Counted from the first letter of the stretch, positions 1 to 8,966 are shown. The stretch is 64,000 bases of DNA from Hymenobacter psychrotolerans DSM 18569 (GCF_900142395.1 NZ_FRAS01000001.1:124001-188000); one strand, 5' to 3'. Notes: generated by a model not told the origin, from the sequence alone. Numbers and translations are program-made.

Positions 1-114
1 AGCCGCACCTGGAGCTACACTATGGGCAAGGGCTGGAGCCTGCTCACGCTCTCCAGCAACGGCCAGCGCTACAACGCCATGATTAAGGCGGAAGTAGACA
101 TGATTAAGGACTAA
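1..114 (+). CDS. C-terminal fragment of an unidentified protein
   Basis: The window opens inside a reading frame that stays open for 37 codons and stops with TAA at 112-114. The visible tail contains TMGKGWSLLTLSSNGQRYN and ends in a charged helix-like stretch. A perfect hairpin terminator lies just downstream, which fits this being the true end of a gene. I do not recognise the family from so short a piece; the gene starts outside the window. Confidence 0.6.
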   Translation, partial: SRTWSYTMGKGWSLLTLSSNGQRYNAMIKAEVDMIKD

Positions 115-128
115 CCCCATATAAGTAG

Positions 129-176
129 CCAAACAAAAAGGGCGGGCTCCACTCGGAGCCCGCCCTTTTTGTTTGG
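129..176. terminator. Bidirectional intrinsic terminator
   Basis: A 22-bp perfect inverted repeat (129-150 and 155-176) encloses a 4-nt loop. A GC-rich core is flanked by A-runs on one side and T-runs on the other, so it can stop transcription from both converging genes, the fragment at 1-114 and the OmpA-like gene. Confidence 0.9.
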
Positions 177-187
177 CCGCTGTTCGG

Positions 188-808
188 CTACTTAATTACC
201 GCAATTTCTACGCGGCGGTTCTGCTGGCGGCCTTCCGCCGTGGCATTGGATGCCACCGGCGCCGACTCGCCCATGGGCTCGATGCTGACGCGGGCGTCGC
301 CCATGCCACCGTTCATGGCCAGCCATTTCTTCACGGCCTCGGCACGCTTGGCGCTTAGTTCGCGGTTGTAGCTTTTGTCGCCGCGCGAATCAGCGAAGCC
401 CATTACGCGCACTTGGCTTTTGCCGTGGCGACGGCCAATGGAAGCAGCAATTTCCGACAGCGCCCGGGTTGCGGTAGGCTTGATGTCGGCTTTGTCGGTG
501 TCAAACAGCACGCTTTCCTCCAGACCATACACGCCGAACTTCTCGTCGCCGCGCACCGAAATTTCGGGCAGGTCAATTTCTTCGTAGGCCACGTCCGCCA
601 GCTTGGCTTTGGACATGTCCCAGGCTGCATCGGCAGCACTCACGGTAGCAGCAGCCGCGTCGGCTACTGTGGCGCCGTCGCGGGCCACGACGGCCGTATC
701 CGTGGTAGCTTCGCTGAGCTGGTCTTTTTCTTCGGGTTTCTTCAGGTCGTTGCAGGCCGAAGCCAGCAGCGTGGTGGCTGCCAGAGCAGTAAGTAAATGC
801 TTTTTCAT
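188..808 (-). CDS. OmpA-family peptidoglycan-binding lipoprotein
   Basis: The 206-residue product begins with a lipoprotein signal whose lipobox LASAC places the lipidated Cys at residue 19. An Ala/Asp-rich linker leads to a C-terminal OmpA-like domain from about residue 95. The domain shows the usual FDTDKADI strand, the NRELSAKRAEAV helix and the terminal GRQQNRRVEI motif, whose Asp/Arg residues bind diaminopimelate in this family. It probably tethers the outer membrane to peptidoglycan. It lies downstream of the hydrolase gene on the same strand, separated by a hairpin, so it is probably transcribed separately. The family assignment is firm; a specific partner cannot be named. Confidence 0.88.
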   Translation of the reverse strand: MKKHLLTALAATTLLASACNDLKKPEEKDQLSEATTDTAVVARDGATVADAAAATVSAADAAWDMSKAKLADVAYEEIDLPEISVRGDEKFGVYGLEESVLFDTDKADIKPTATRALSEIAASIGRRHGKSQVRVMGFADSRGDKSYNRELSAKRAEAVKKWLAMNGGMGDARVSIEPMGESAPVASNATAEGRQQNRRVEIAVIK

Positions 809-832
809 AGAAAAGGGGGTTGGGAGAAAGAA

Positions 833-867
833 GCTGACCAGCCCGCGTAGGTAGCAGACTGGTCAGC
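833..867 (-). terminator. Hairpin terminator after the hydrolase gene
   Basis: A 9-bp perfect stem (833-841 with 859-867) lies directly downstream of the minus-strand hydrolase gene and is followed on that strand by a pyrimidine-rich TTCTTTCTCCC run. The weak U-tract makes it a moderate candidate. Confidence 0.55.
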
Positions 868-883
868 GGGAAAAATGGGAAGC

Positions 884-2278
884 TTATTTTGCCGGAGCTG
901 TGTGGGCCACAATCCAGGAACGAATTATTTCCTGAGCTGCAGGCGAGAAGTTGCCTTGCCGCTTGCCGTTCACAATGGGCCACTCGGCGTAGCTGGGCTG
1001 GAAAAGGTGGTTCACCCCGAGCAGCTTCTTGCTGGTTACGCTTTGGCTGTTGCGCAGGCCTCGGGACAATCCCTCCAGATTGGGCTCGGGCGCCACTTGC
1101 ACGTCGGCGGTGCCATTGAGCAGCAGCACCGGGCATTTCACTTGCGGCAGCTGTTGCACGGGGTTAAAATCCAGGAAATAGCGGTAGCGGGGCGAGGTAA
1201 ATGCGGCGGCACTGGCCTCTACAGCCTCATTGCCGGTACCCGTATAGATCTGGCGGAGCAGGTTGGCTACTATGCCCCGGGCCTGCGCTCCGTCCGGCGT
1301 GTTCCGAATGACTTCGAACATGTTCTGCTGGCGCTTGGTCGACAGGTCAACCTGGGCGTCGGCAAATCCCAAGGAACGCAGGCGGGCTTTCTCCTGCTGC
1401 ACCGCCAGTTCACTGCCTGGCACCCCGTAAGCAGCCAGCGTCACGACGAAAGCAGGCGGCAGCGGCTGTGCGGCGGCCAGCAGCGCCACGTTGCCGCCCT
1501 CGCCGTGTCCAATCACGCCAATCTGGCCCAGATTGATTTCGGAGCGGGTGCGCAGATAGTTAAGGCTGGCCTGCACGTCGCTCACTAGGCTGGCCGTGGT
1601 AGCCTGCGCCAGTTCGCCGGTAGAGCCGCCCACCCCCCGGTCGTCGAAGCGGAGCACGGCAATGCCCCGGCGGGTGAGGTAGTCGCCGAGTACGCCCATC
1701 ATGGCATAGCCCCCCACGGTGCCTTCCCGGTCGTGCGGGCCGGCGCCCGAGAGCAGCACCACGGCCGGAAACGGCCCCGGGCCGGCCGGAATGGTCAGCA
1801 TACCCGCCAGGCGCAGGTTCTCTGCGTCGTTGGCATAGGCCACTTCTTCCTCGCGGTAGGGCGGCGTAAGGCGGGCTTTGGGTGCCGTATTGATGGCGGG
1901 AGCGGCAAAAGACAGCGTAAGCGGCGAGTGCAGGCCCGGCTGCTGCCACTGGCCTTCTATCTGCTTGCCATCGGGCGCCAGCCGGCCTACAAAGCTGCTG
2001 CCAGCTTCTTCGGCCGCAAATATTACCGTGTCACCTTTCAACTCCACGGTTACGGAGAGCTGGCTTACTTTCTGAAGCGGCACATCAAGCGTGGCGAAAT
2101 AGGAACCATCGGTGAGGCTGACCAGCCGAAACACGACCTCCAGCTGGCCACCCGGCACAGTCAGCGGGCCTTTCCAGAGCCCGTCGAGGGCGGGAGCGGC
2201 GGTGGCGGGCAGTGCGGCGGCGGCAAGCAGCAAAACCAAAAATGTGCGTATCAGGAATACGGGTAGCGTTAATTTCAT
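884..2278 (-). CDS. Exported alpha/beta hydrolase-fold protein, nucleophile replaced by Gly
   Basis: The 464-residue protein has an N-terminal signal peptide ending near ALPATAA. A beta-rich domain (about 30-130) of the kind that precedes peptidase S9-like hydrolases in Bacteroidota follows, then an alpha/beta hydrolase domain. The oxyanion region LLSGAGPHDREG, the acid region NGTADVQV and the His region GVNHLFQ are recognisable. The nucleophile elbow, normally GHSEGG in this family, reads GHGEGG, with Gly259 encoded at 1502-1504. The fold is therefore intact but the canonical Ser-Asp-His triad lacks its Ser. It could be a non-catalytic homologue or use different chemistry. It lies upstream of the OmpA-like gene and downstream of murF-alr on the same strand. 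Confidence 0.85.
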   Translation of the reverse strand: MKLTLPVFLIRTFLVLLLAAAALPATAAPALDGLWKGPLTVPGGQLEVVFRLVSLTDGSYFATLDVPLQKVSQLSVTVELKGDTVIFAAEEAGSSFVGRLAPDGKQIEGQWQQPGLHSPLTLSFAAPAINTAPKARLTPPYREEEVAYANDAENLRLAGMLTIPAGPGPFPAVVLLSGAGPHDREGTVGGYAMMGVLGDYLTRRGIAVLRFDDRGVGGSTGELAQATTASLVSDVQASLNYLRTRSEINLGQIGVIGHGEGGNVALLAAAQPLPPAFVVTLAAYGVPGSELAVQQEKARLRSLGFADAQVDLSTKRQQNMFEVIRNTPDGAQARGIVANLLRQIYTGTGNEAVEASAAAFTSPRYRYFLDFNPVQQLPQVKCPVLLLNGTADVQVAPEPNLEGLSRGLRNSQSVTSKKLLGVNHLFQPSYAEWPIVNGKRQGNFSPAAQEIIRSWIVAHTAPAK

Positions 2279-2465
2279 ACAACAGGTGTAGACAAGAGAG
2301 CGTAGAGCGCAACAGGAAGAACCTCAATTCGGCAACTACCTGAGAATGGGCAATGTGATATTTCCCGCAAGATAATTATATCTGCATTTTGTATTGCTAC
2401 GATGCCAAATTGAATTCTGCTTTCCTGGCAGAAAGCCGGCCGCAACGCACCTGACTTGCGACGAA

Positions 2466-4964
2466 TTACTCGGCTACGAATACGCGCTTCACCCGCTCGC
2501 TCACGTTGGTCAGCAGCTCGTAGGGGATGGTGCCGATGCGGGTGGAAAGCTCCGGCAGCGGCAGCTGCGGCCCGAAGATTTCGGCGGTGTCGCCGGCCTG
2601 GGCCCCAATGATGTGCGTGACATCGGCCATGCACATGTCCATGCAGACGTTGCCGATAAGCGGGGCGCGCTGCCCCCGAATGACGACTTCGCCCGTGCCG
2701 TTGCCAAAGCGCCGGTCGTAGCCGTCGGCGTAGCCGATGGCCAGGGTGGCAATGCGCCGCTCGAAGTCGGCGGCCTGACCGCGGCGGCCGTAGCCCACGG
2801 TTTCGCCGGGCGGCAGGGTTTTGACCTGCGAAATGGTGGTGCGCAGCGTGCTGACGGGCTGCAGCGCGTCCTGCTCCCGCCCACTGGCCTCTACACCGTA
2901 GAGCCCGATGCCGAGGCGCACCATGTCGAAGTGGGCTTCGGGGAAGCGCAGGATGCCGGCTGAGTTGAGGGCGTGTTTGATAATCGGGTAGCCCAGGGCT
3001 TCTTCGAGCACGGGCGCCATGCGCTGGAAGGCGGCCAGCTGGCGGCGCGAAAAGTCGTTGTGCTGCTCTTCGTCGGCGCCGGCGAGGTGGGTGAGGGCAC
3101 TGGCCACACGCAGATGCGCGGCGTTTTCGCGCAGGAGCTGCACGAGTTCCGGCAGGTCTTCTTCGGCGAAGCCGAGGCGGCGCATCCCGGTATCGAGCTT
3201 GAGGTGAATGGCGGGCAGCGGTTGCTCCTGCGCGGCGCGCAGGTAGTCGTGCAGCCGCTCGAAGGAGTAGATTTCGGGTTCCAGATGGTACTGGCGCAGC
3301 TTCTGGAAAGCGTCGGGCGAGGGATTCATCACCATGACGGGCAGGCTGATGCCCTGCTGGCGCAGGTCCACGCCTTCGTCGGTGTAGGCCACGGCGAGGT
3401 AGTCGGCGCGGTGAAACTGGAGCAGGTTGGCGACTTCGGCCGAGCCGCTGCCGTAGGCGAAGGCCTTCACCATCACCATGAGTTTGGTGCCGGGCTGCAG
3501 GCGGCGGCGGTAGAAGTTGAGGTTGTAGGCCAGCGCATCGAGGTTGACTTCCAGCACCGTGCCGTGAATTTTCTGCTGGAAGGCGGCCACAATCCGCTCG
3601 AAGCCGAAGCGGCGGGCGCCTTTCACCAGGATGGTTTCGTGGCGGAAGTCGTCGGGGCGGAAGTGGCGCAGGAAGTCTTCGGTGGTGTCGTGGAAGGCCA
3701 GCTCTACGTCGTGGAAGGCGAGCTGGTGGAGCCGGATTTCGGTTCCGATGCCGATGAGCCGGTCGACGCCGTGGGTGGCGAGCTGAGCGGCGGCGCGGGC
3801 GTAGAGCTCGGGGCCGGCAAGGCCGGACTCCAGCACATCGGAGAGGATGAGGGTGCGGCGGCCGCGGCGGGGCTGGCGGGCCAGAGCATCGAGGGCGAGG
3901 GAAAGGCCGGCGAGGTCGTTGTTGTAGGTGTCGTCGAGGACGTAGCAGTCGTTGAGGGCCTGCTTCATTTCCAGGCGCATGGCCACGGGCTGCAGCCGGT
4001 CGAGGCGGTGCTGGATGTCGGCAGTGGGCACCTGGTGCCACAGCAGCACAGACAGGGCGTGCAGGGCATTTTCGACGGAAGGTTCGTCGGCGAAAGGCAG
4101 CGTGAAGGTGTGCTCCTGGGGCAGCGGGCGGGCCATGCTCACGCGCACCACGGTACGGTCGGCGGAGGCTTCGGCCACCGTCACGGCTACGTGAGCGAGG
4201 TGCGGATGCTGGCGGCTCCAGGTGAAGGTTCGGTATTCGGGCAGGTGCTGGCGGGCCGCGGCGTGAATCAGGTCGTGGTCGAGGCAGTAGAAAAGGGTAT
4301 CGACGTTGCGGAAGAGCTGCATTTTCTCTTCTACTTTCTCCTGCGGGCTGCGGAAGCCGGCATCATGGGCGGTGCCGAGGTTGGTGAAGAGGCCAAGAGT
4401 GGGCTGCATGACGGCGGCAAGGCGCGCCATTTCGCCGCGCTCCGAAATGCCCGCCTCGAAGATGCCGAGGGTGTGGGTGGTGTTCAGCTCCCAGACGCTG
4501 AGCGGCACGCCCACCTGCGAGTTGTAGGAGCGCGGGCTTTTGCAAAGCAGCTCATCGGGGGCCAGCAGCTGGGCCAGCCACTCCTTGACGATGGTTTTGC
4601 CGTTGGAGCCGGTGATGCCGAGCACGGGCAGGCGGAAGCGGCGGCGGTGGGCGGCAGCTACGGCCTGCAGGGCCGCCAGGGCATCCTCGACGAGCAGAAA
4701 CCCTGCCTCCGGATACGCCAGCAGGCCGTCGGGGATTTCCTCTGCCCTATCTACCACGAACAGGCGCACGCCCTGCCGGTAGAGCTCGGGCAGGTAGCGG
4801 TGGCCGTTGTGCTGGGGGCCGCGCAACGCAAAAAACGCGCTGCCGGCCGCCTGCCCGACGCGGCGGCTATCCAGCAGCAGGGACTGAACGGGCGCGGGGC
4901 TGGCGGGGGCCAGCAGCAGGGTGCCGCCGGTGAGGGCGGGCAGGTCGGCAGTGAAATCGAGCAT
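2466..4964 (-). CDS. murF-alr: Bifunctional UDP-MurNAc-tripeptide:D-Ala-D-Ala ligase / alanine racemase
   Basis: The 832-residue fusion carries two consecutive steps of peptidoglycan precursor synthesis. Residues 1 to about 455 form a MurF ligase, with the ATP-binding loop GITGSNGKT (Lys123) and Mur ligase middle and C-terminal domains. Residues from about 457 form a fold type III alanine racemase with the PLP-binding Lys500 in MVMVKAFAYGSGS and a late VGYGRRG segment near the catalytic Tyr region. The racemase makes the D-Ala that D-Ala-D-Ala ligase joins and MurF then attaches. This fusion is well known in Bacteroidota. A TACCTTTG box ends 7 nt before the ATG, which supports this start and suggests a nearly leaderless mRNA. 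Confidence 0.95.
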   Translation of the reverse strand: MLDFTADLPALTGGTLLLAPASPAPVQSLLLDSRRVGQAAGSAFFALRGPQHNGHRYLPELYRQGVRLFVVDRAEEIPDGLLAYPEAGFLLVEDALAALQAVAAAHRRRFRLPVLGITGSNGKTIVKEWLAQLLAPDELLCKSPRSYNSQVGVPLSVWELNTTHTLGIFEAGISERGEMARLAAVMQPTLGLFTNLGTAHDAGFRSPQEKVEEKMQLFRNVDTLFYCLDHDLIHAAARQHLPEYRTFTWSRQHPHLAHVAVTVAEASADRTVVRVSMARPLPQEHTFTLPFADEPSVENALHALSVLLWHQVPTADIQHRLDRLQPVAMRLEMKQALNDCYVLDDTYNNDLAGLSLALDALARQPRRGRRTLILSDVLESGLAGPELYARAAAQLATHGVDRLIGIGTEIRLHQLAFHDVELAFHDTTEDFLRHFRPDDFRHETILVKGARRFGFERIVAAFQQKIHGTVLEVNLDALAYNLNFYRRRLQPGTKLMVMVKAFAYGSGSAEVANLLQFHRADYLAVAYTDEGVDLRQQGISLPVMVMNPSPDAFQKLRQYHLEPEIYSFERLHDYLRAAQEQPLPAIHLKLDTGMRRLGFAEEDLPELVQLLRENAAHLRVASALTHLAGADEEQHNDFSRRQLAAFQRMAPVLEEALGYPIIKHALNSAGILRFPEAHFDMVRLGIGLYGVEASGREQDALQPVSTLRTTISQVKTLPPGETVGYGRRGQAADFERRIATLAIGYADGYDRRFGNGTGEVVIRGQRAPLIGNVCMDMCMADVTHIIGAQAGDTAEIFGPQLPLPELSTRIGTIPYELLTNVSERVKRVFVAE

Positions 4965-4971
4965 GGTGGGG

Positions 4972-4979
4972 CAAAGGTA
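4972..4979 (-). promoter_or_regulatory. -7 promoter box of murF-alr
   Basis: TACCTTTG on the minus strand matches the Bacteroidota sigma-ABfr consensus TAnnTTTG. Only 7 nt separate it from the murF-alr ATG, so transcription should begin at or very near the start codon. No convincing -33 TTTG is seen. Confidence 0.6.
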
Positions 4980-5010
4980 CGGCTCGTGGGTGATGAGGTG
5001 AATGGGGTGA

Positions 5011-5234
5011 CAGGTGACAGGTGGCGGGCTGCAGGTGACAGGTGACAGGAGACAAGTGGCTCTTTGCAGATTACAAATGGCAAGGTACAGGAGACAGATG
5101 GCTCTTTGCAGATTACAAGTGGCGGGCTGCAGATTACAAGTGGCGGGCTGCAGGAGATAAGTGGAGGGCTGCAGGAGATACCTGACTGGGTGCAGGAGCT
5201 ATCTGGCGGGGTGCAGGGAGTTGCTGGTGGGGCG
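5011..5234 (+). repeat. 21-bp tandem repeat (minisatellite) in a gene-free stretch
   Basis: The 385-bp space between murF-alr and the rarD-like gene holds a degenerate 21-bp tandem array. Units start at 5058, 5079, 5100, 5121, 5142, 5163, 5184, 5205 and 5226, each with a core like GGCGGGCTGCAG followed by about 9 variable bases such as ATTACAAGT. A first unit at 5023 is out of register and is preceded by CAGGTGACAGGTGACAGG. Because 21 is a multiple of three, frames through it stay open and read as heptads such as QITSGGL, but no real gene is apparent. No other gene lies in the stretch. Confidence 0.9.
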
Positions 5235-5314
5235 TTGTTTGCGTGGCATTGCCCCGGCCGCGCGGATGGGGACCGGTCGGACGGCTACCGCCGTCGGGCC
5301 GGGAGGTTCTGGCG

Positions 5315-5322
5315 TACCTTTG
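5315..5322 (+). promoter_or_regulatory. -7 promoter box of the rarD-like gene
   Basis: TACCTTTG matches TAnnTTTG and lies 27 nt upstream of the proposed TTG start at 5350. Its position argues against the in-frame upstream starts, which would lie before the transcription start. Confidence 0.6.
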
Positions 5323-5349
5323 CTGCGGGCTTACCGTTTAGCATCTTCC

Positions 5350-6234
5350 TTGAAACTTTCCCGTCATCATCTGGCCGCGCTGGCGGCTTTTCTTATCTGG
5401 GGGTTCTTCCCGATTCCGCTGCGGCTGCTGGGCGGCTATGCCAGCGGGCAGATTCTGTTTTTCCGGGTGCTACTGTCGCTGCTGCTGCTCGTGCTGATTC
5501 ATGGGCTGGGGCGGCGCGAGGCGGTGCGGGCTACGTGGCGGCAGTGGCAGGCGGCCCCGGCCGCCGAGCGGCGGGGCGTGGCGCTGAGCACGGCGCTGGG
5601 CGGGCTGCTGCTGACGGCCAACTGGCTACTCTTTATTTATGTAGTGAATGAGGTGAGCGTGCAGGCCGGCTCGTTTGCGTACCTGATTTGCCCGATTCTG
5701 ACGGCGCTGCTGGGCTTTTTGCTGCTGCGCGAAAATCTGCGGCCCAACCAGTGGGCGGCCATCGGGCTGAGTGCGCTGAGCTGCGCGCTGCTGGGCGTGG
5801 GTGAGCTACGGACGCTGCTGATGAGTCTGGTGGTGGCCTTTACGTATGCGCTCTACCTCATCACGCAGCGCCGCCTGCAGGGCTACGACCGGCTGGCGCT
5901 GCTGACGGTGCAGCTGGGACTGGCGGCGGCCGTGATTCTGCCGCTGGCCCCGCTGCTGGGCGCGCACCCGCTGGCGGGGCTGGCCGATGGCCGGCTGCTG
6001 CTGGTGACGGCGGTGCTGAGTGCGGTGTTTACGGTGCTGCCGCTGTTTCTGAACCTGTACGCGCTGAACGTGCTGCCCTCGGGCACGGTGGGGATTCTGA
6101 TGTATCTGAACCCGATTGTGAGCTTCGCGCTGGCGTTTCTGTACTTCGGGGAGGCGGCTACGGCGGTGCAGGGCGCAGCCTACGGCGTAATTCTGGGGTC
6201 GGTGGTGCTGTATAACTTCCGAACCAGTCGGTAG
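5350..6234 (+). CDS. RarD-like EamA (DMT-superfamily) permease
   Basis: The 294-residue integral membrane protein has about ten hydrophobic segments arranged as two EamA halves. It begins MKLSRHHLAALAAFLIWG; the IWGFFPIP and NWLLFIYVVN segments are typical of the RarD branch of drug/metabolite transporters. The substrate is unknown; RarD homologues are linked to drug resistance only loosely. I chose the TTG at 5350 because the membrane domain begins there and a -7 box sits 27 nt upstream. The in-frame ATG at 5161 would add a repeat-derived leader of GCRRYLT-like heptads encoded by the minisatellite, which is unlikely to be native. It is transcribed divergently from murF-alr. Confidence 0.85.
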   Translation: MKLSRHHLAALAAFLIWGFFPIPLRLLGGYASGQILFFRVLLSLLLLVLIHGLGRREAVRATWRQWQAAPAAERRGVALSTALGGLLLTANWLLFIYVVNEVSVQAGSFAYLICPILTALLGFLLLRENLRPNQWAAIGLSALSCALLGVGELRTLLMSLVVAFTYALYLITQRRLQGYDRLALLTVQLGLAAAVILPLAPLLGAHPLAGLADGRLLLVTAVLSAVFTVLPLFLNLYALNVLPSGTVGILMYLNPIVSFALAFLYFGEAATAVQGAAYGVILGSVVLYNFRTSR

Positions 6235-6359
6235 CGGCCGGGCCGCTGCTGCACAGAACCGGGGAAATGGCAGGCTCCACCCCTACCGCTGGCCTGCATC
6301 CGCCAAAGCGCCAATCCTTGTTACCTTCGGGCAGTTTTCGCCCACTACTTTCTTCCTGA

Positions 6360-8966
6360 ATGACGACCGTTTTCTCTGCGCCGGCCGTGGCGCCTGCTCC
6401 GTTGGTGCCGCTGTGGCGGCGGGTGCTGCCCCATCTGCTGGCCGTGCTGCTGTTTCTGGGGCTGGCCGTACTCTACTTCTCCCCCATCGTGTTTGATGGC
6501 AAAACCCTGAGCCAGCACGACATCGTGCAGTTTAATGGCGGGGCCCACGAGGCGCAGCAATACCGCGAGGCCACCGGCAAAGAGGCGCTGTGGACCAACT
6601 CCATGTTTTCGGGGATGCCCACGTATTTGATCAGCACGCGCTTTACCGGCGACCTGAGCATTTATCTGCAGCAGATTTTTACGCTGGGGCTGCCGGCGGT
6701 GGTAGCCAACCTGTTTCTGGCGCTGCTGTGCGGCTACGTGCTGTTCGTGGCGCTGGGCCTCTCGCCGGTGGTGAGCGGTGTGGGCGCTATTGCGCTGGGT
6801 TTCACCAGCTACAACCTCGTGATTCTGGCCGCCGGCCACAACACCAAGAGTCTGGCCCTGGCCTACGCGCCGGTGGTGCTGGCGGGCCTGCTGGTGGCGT
6901 TCCGGCGCAACAAGTGGCTGGGCACGGGCCTGTTTGCGGTGGGCCTGGCCATGAACGTGCGCGCCAACCACTTGCAGATTACCTATTACCTGCTGCTGCT
7001 GGTGCTGATTTTTGGCGTGGTGGAGCTGATTGGGGCCGTGCGCGAAAACCGGCTGCCCGATTTTCTGGGCCGCACGGGGCTCCTGGCCGTGGCAGCGCTG
7101 CTGGCGGTGGGCGTGAGCTTCGGCCGTCTTTACACCACCATTGAGTATGGTAAGTACAGCATCCGGGGCAAATCGGAGCTGAAAACGCCGGCTCCCACGG
7201 CGCCCGGGCAGCAGGCGGCTCCGGCCGGCGACGATGCCGGTACCGGCCTCGACCGGGACTACGCCTTCGGGTGGAGCTACGGCGTGGGCGAAAGTATCAC
7301 GCTGCTGATTCCGAACTTCTACGGCGGGGCCTCGCAAAGCAAGCTCTCCGACGACTCGGCTACAGGCAAAGCCCTGGCCGCGCTGGGTTTGCCGCCGGTG
7401 CAGCTCAGCGACTACCTGGCCCACATGCCGACCTACTGGGGCAACCAGCCGATTACGAGCGGGCCGGTGTACGTGGGCGCTATTGTGTGTTTCCTGTTCG
7501 TGCTGGGCCTTTTCGTGGCCGACCGGCGCCTGCGCACGTGGCTGCTGGTGGGTACTATTCTGTCGTTGGTGCTGGCCTGGGGCAAGAACTTCGAGAGCTT
7601 CAACTACCTGATGTTCGACTATTTCCCGGGCTACAACAAGTTCCGGTCGGTGAGCATGGCCCTGGTGATTGCGCAGCTGACTATGCCGCTGCTGGCCATC
7701 CTGGCGCTGGCGCGCGTGCTGCGTAGCCGCGCCGCGGCCACTACGGTTGCCGGAGCCAGCACCCACCCCAGCCTGGCCGCGCTGAGCGCCAAAACCACCA
7801 CCGACGCCCCCGAAACCGCCGACCTGAAGCGCAAGCTGCTGCTGGCGCTGGGCATTACGGTGGGCGTGTGCGTACTGGCTTTCCTGATGGGCCTGGGCGC
7901 TGATTTCGCCTCGCCGATTGACGCGCAGCTGCAGCAGCAGGGCTTCCCGCTGGACGCGCTGCGCCAGGACCGCGCCGCCATGCTGCGCGGTGACGTGTTC
8001 CGCTCCATCGTGTTTATTGCGCTGGCGGCCGGTACGCTGTGGTTCTACCTGCAGCGCAAGCTGTCGGCGGGCATGGCGGCGGCGCTGGTGGGCTTGTTCA
8101 CGCTCGTGGATCTGTGGGGCGTGGACAAGCGCTACCTCAACGACTCCAACTTCCAGCGCGAAACCGTGGCCGAGCAGTTCGTGCCCTCCGCCGCCGACCA
8201 GCAGATTCTGCAGGACAAAGACCTGAGCTACCGGGTGCTGAATGTGGCCAACCCCTTCAACGAGGCCAACACGTCGTACTTCCACAAGAGCATCGGGGGC
8301 TACCACGGGGCCAAGCTGCGCCGCTACCAGGACCTGATTGACCGGCAGATTTCGCAGAACAACAACCAGGTCCTGAACATGCTGAACACGCGCTACGTGA
8401 TAGTGCCTGCGCAGGCGCCGCAGCAGGAAGGCCAGCCCGGCCAGCCGGAGCAGGTGCAGCGCAACCCCGGCGCGCTGGGCAATGCGTGGTTCGTAAACGA
8501 CATCCAGAAGGTGCAGACGCCGGACCAGGAAATCCAGGCGCTGACCGGCCTGAACGTGGCTACTACGGCCGTGGTGGACGCTACCAAGTTTCCGGTGGCC
8601 AGAACCAGCTATGCGGCGCCCGGCTCTACCATTGCCCTCACCAAATACTCGCCCGACGCCCTGACTTACCGCGCCACCGCTACCGCCGATGCCTTCGTGG
8701 TGTTCTCGGAAATCTACTATGCCGATGGCTGGAACGCGTACCTGGATGGCAAGCTGGTGCCCCACCTGCGGGCCAACTACGTGCTGCGTGCTATGCCGCT
8801 GCCGGCCGGTAACCACACCATCGAGTTCAAGTTTGAGCCCACGGAATACGCCATCGGCAACACGGTTTCGATGGTGTCGTCGGTGCTGCTGATTCTGGTG
8901 CTACTGGGGCTGCTGGTGTACACGGTGCGCCAGCCCGCCACGCCCAATGAGCCGGCTTTCGTGTAG
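6360..8966 (+). CDS. YfhO-family multi-pass membrane protein
   Basis: The 868-residue protein has a dozen or so transmembrane helices and a large extracytoplasmic C-terminal part ending in a final helix (SSVLLILVLLGLLVYTV). Near the N-terminus, SPIVFDGKTLSQHDIVQF and the NSMFSGMPTY stretch are typical of the Bacteroidota YfhO family. Proteins of this family resemble GT-C glycosyltransferases, and the Gram-positive YfhO acts in glycosylation of wall polymers, so a role in surface glycan modification is plausible but inferred. A TACCTTCG sequence at 6322-6329 is a one-mismatch -7 box. The gene appears monocistronic and is followed by a terminator at 8989. Confidence 0.85.
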   Translation: MTTVFSAPAVAPAPLVPLWRRVLPHLLAVLLFLGLAVLYFSPIVFDGKTLSQHDIVQFNGGAHEAQQYREATGKEALWTNSMFSGMPTYLISTRFTGDLSIYLQQIFTLGLPAVVANLFLALLCGYVLFVALGLSPVVSGVGAIALGFTSYNLVILAAGHNTKSLALAYAPVVLAGLLVAFRRNKWLGTGLFAVGLAMNVRANHLQITYYLLLLVLIFGVVELIGAVRENRLPDFLGRTGLLAVAALLAVGVSFGRLYTTIEYGKYSIRGKSELKTPAPTAPGQQAAPAGDDAGTGLDRDYAFGWSYGVGESITLLIPNFYGGASQSKLSDDSATGKALAALGLPPVQLSDYLAHMPTYWGNQPITSGPVYVGAIVCFLFVLGLFVADRRLRTWLLVGTILSLVLAWGKNFESFNYLMFDYFPGYNKFRSVSMALVIAQLTMPLLAILALARVLRSRAAATTVAGASTHPSLAALSAKTTTDAPETADLKRKLLLALGITVGVCVLAFLMGLGADFASPIDAQLQQQGFPLDALRQDRAAMLRGDVFRSIVFIALAAGTLWFYLQRKLSAGMAAALVGLFTLVDLWGVDKRYLNDSNFQRETVAEQFVPSAADQQILQDKDLSYRVLNVANPFNEANTSYFHKSIGGYHGAKLRRYQDLIDRQISQNNNQVLNMLNTRYVIVPAQAPQQEGQPGQPEQVQRNPGALGNAWFVNDIQKVQTPDQEIQALTGLNVATTAVVDATKFPVARTSYAAPGSTIALTKYSPDALTYRATATADAFVVFSEIYYADGWNAYLDGKLVPHLRANYVLRAMPLPAGNHTIEFKFEPTEYAIGNTVSMVSSVLLILVLLGLLVYTVRQPATPNEPAFV

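Noticed and set aside
5064..5651. Reading frame through the 21-bp repeat encoding QITSGGL-like heptads
   Set aside because: It starts with TTG inside the array and overlaps the RarD-like gene out of frame; openness follows from the period being a multiple of three.
6345..8816. 823-residue minus-strand frame antisense to the yfhO-like gene
   Set aside because: The low-complexity His/Gln/Arg-rich translation is a codon-composition shadow of a recognised membrane protein.
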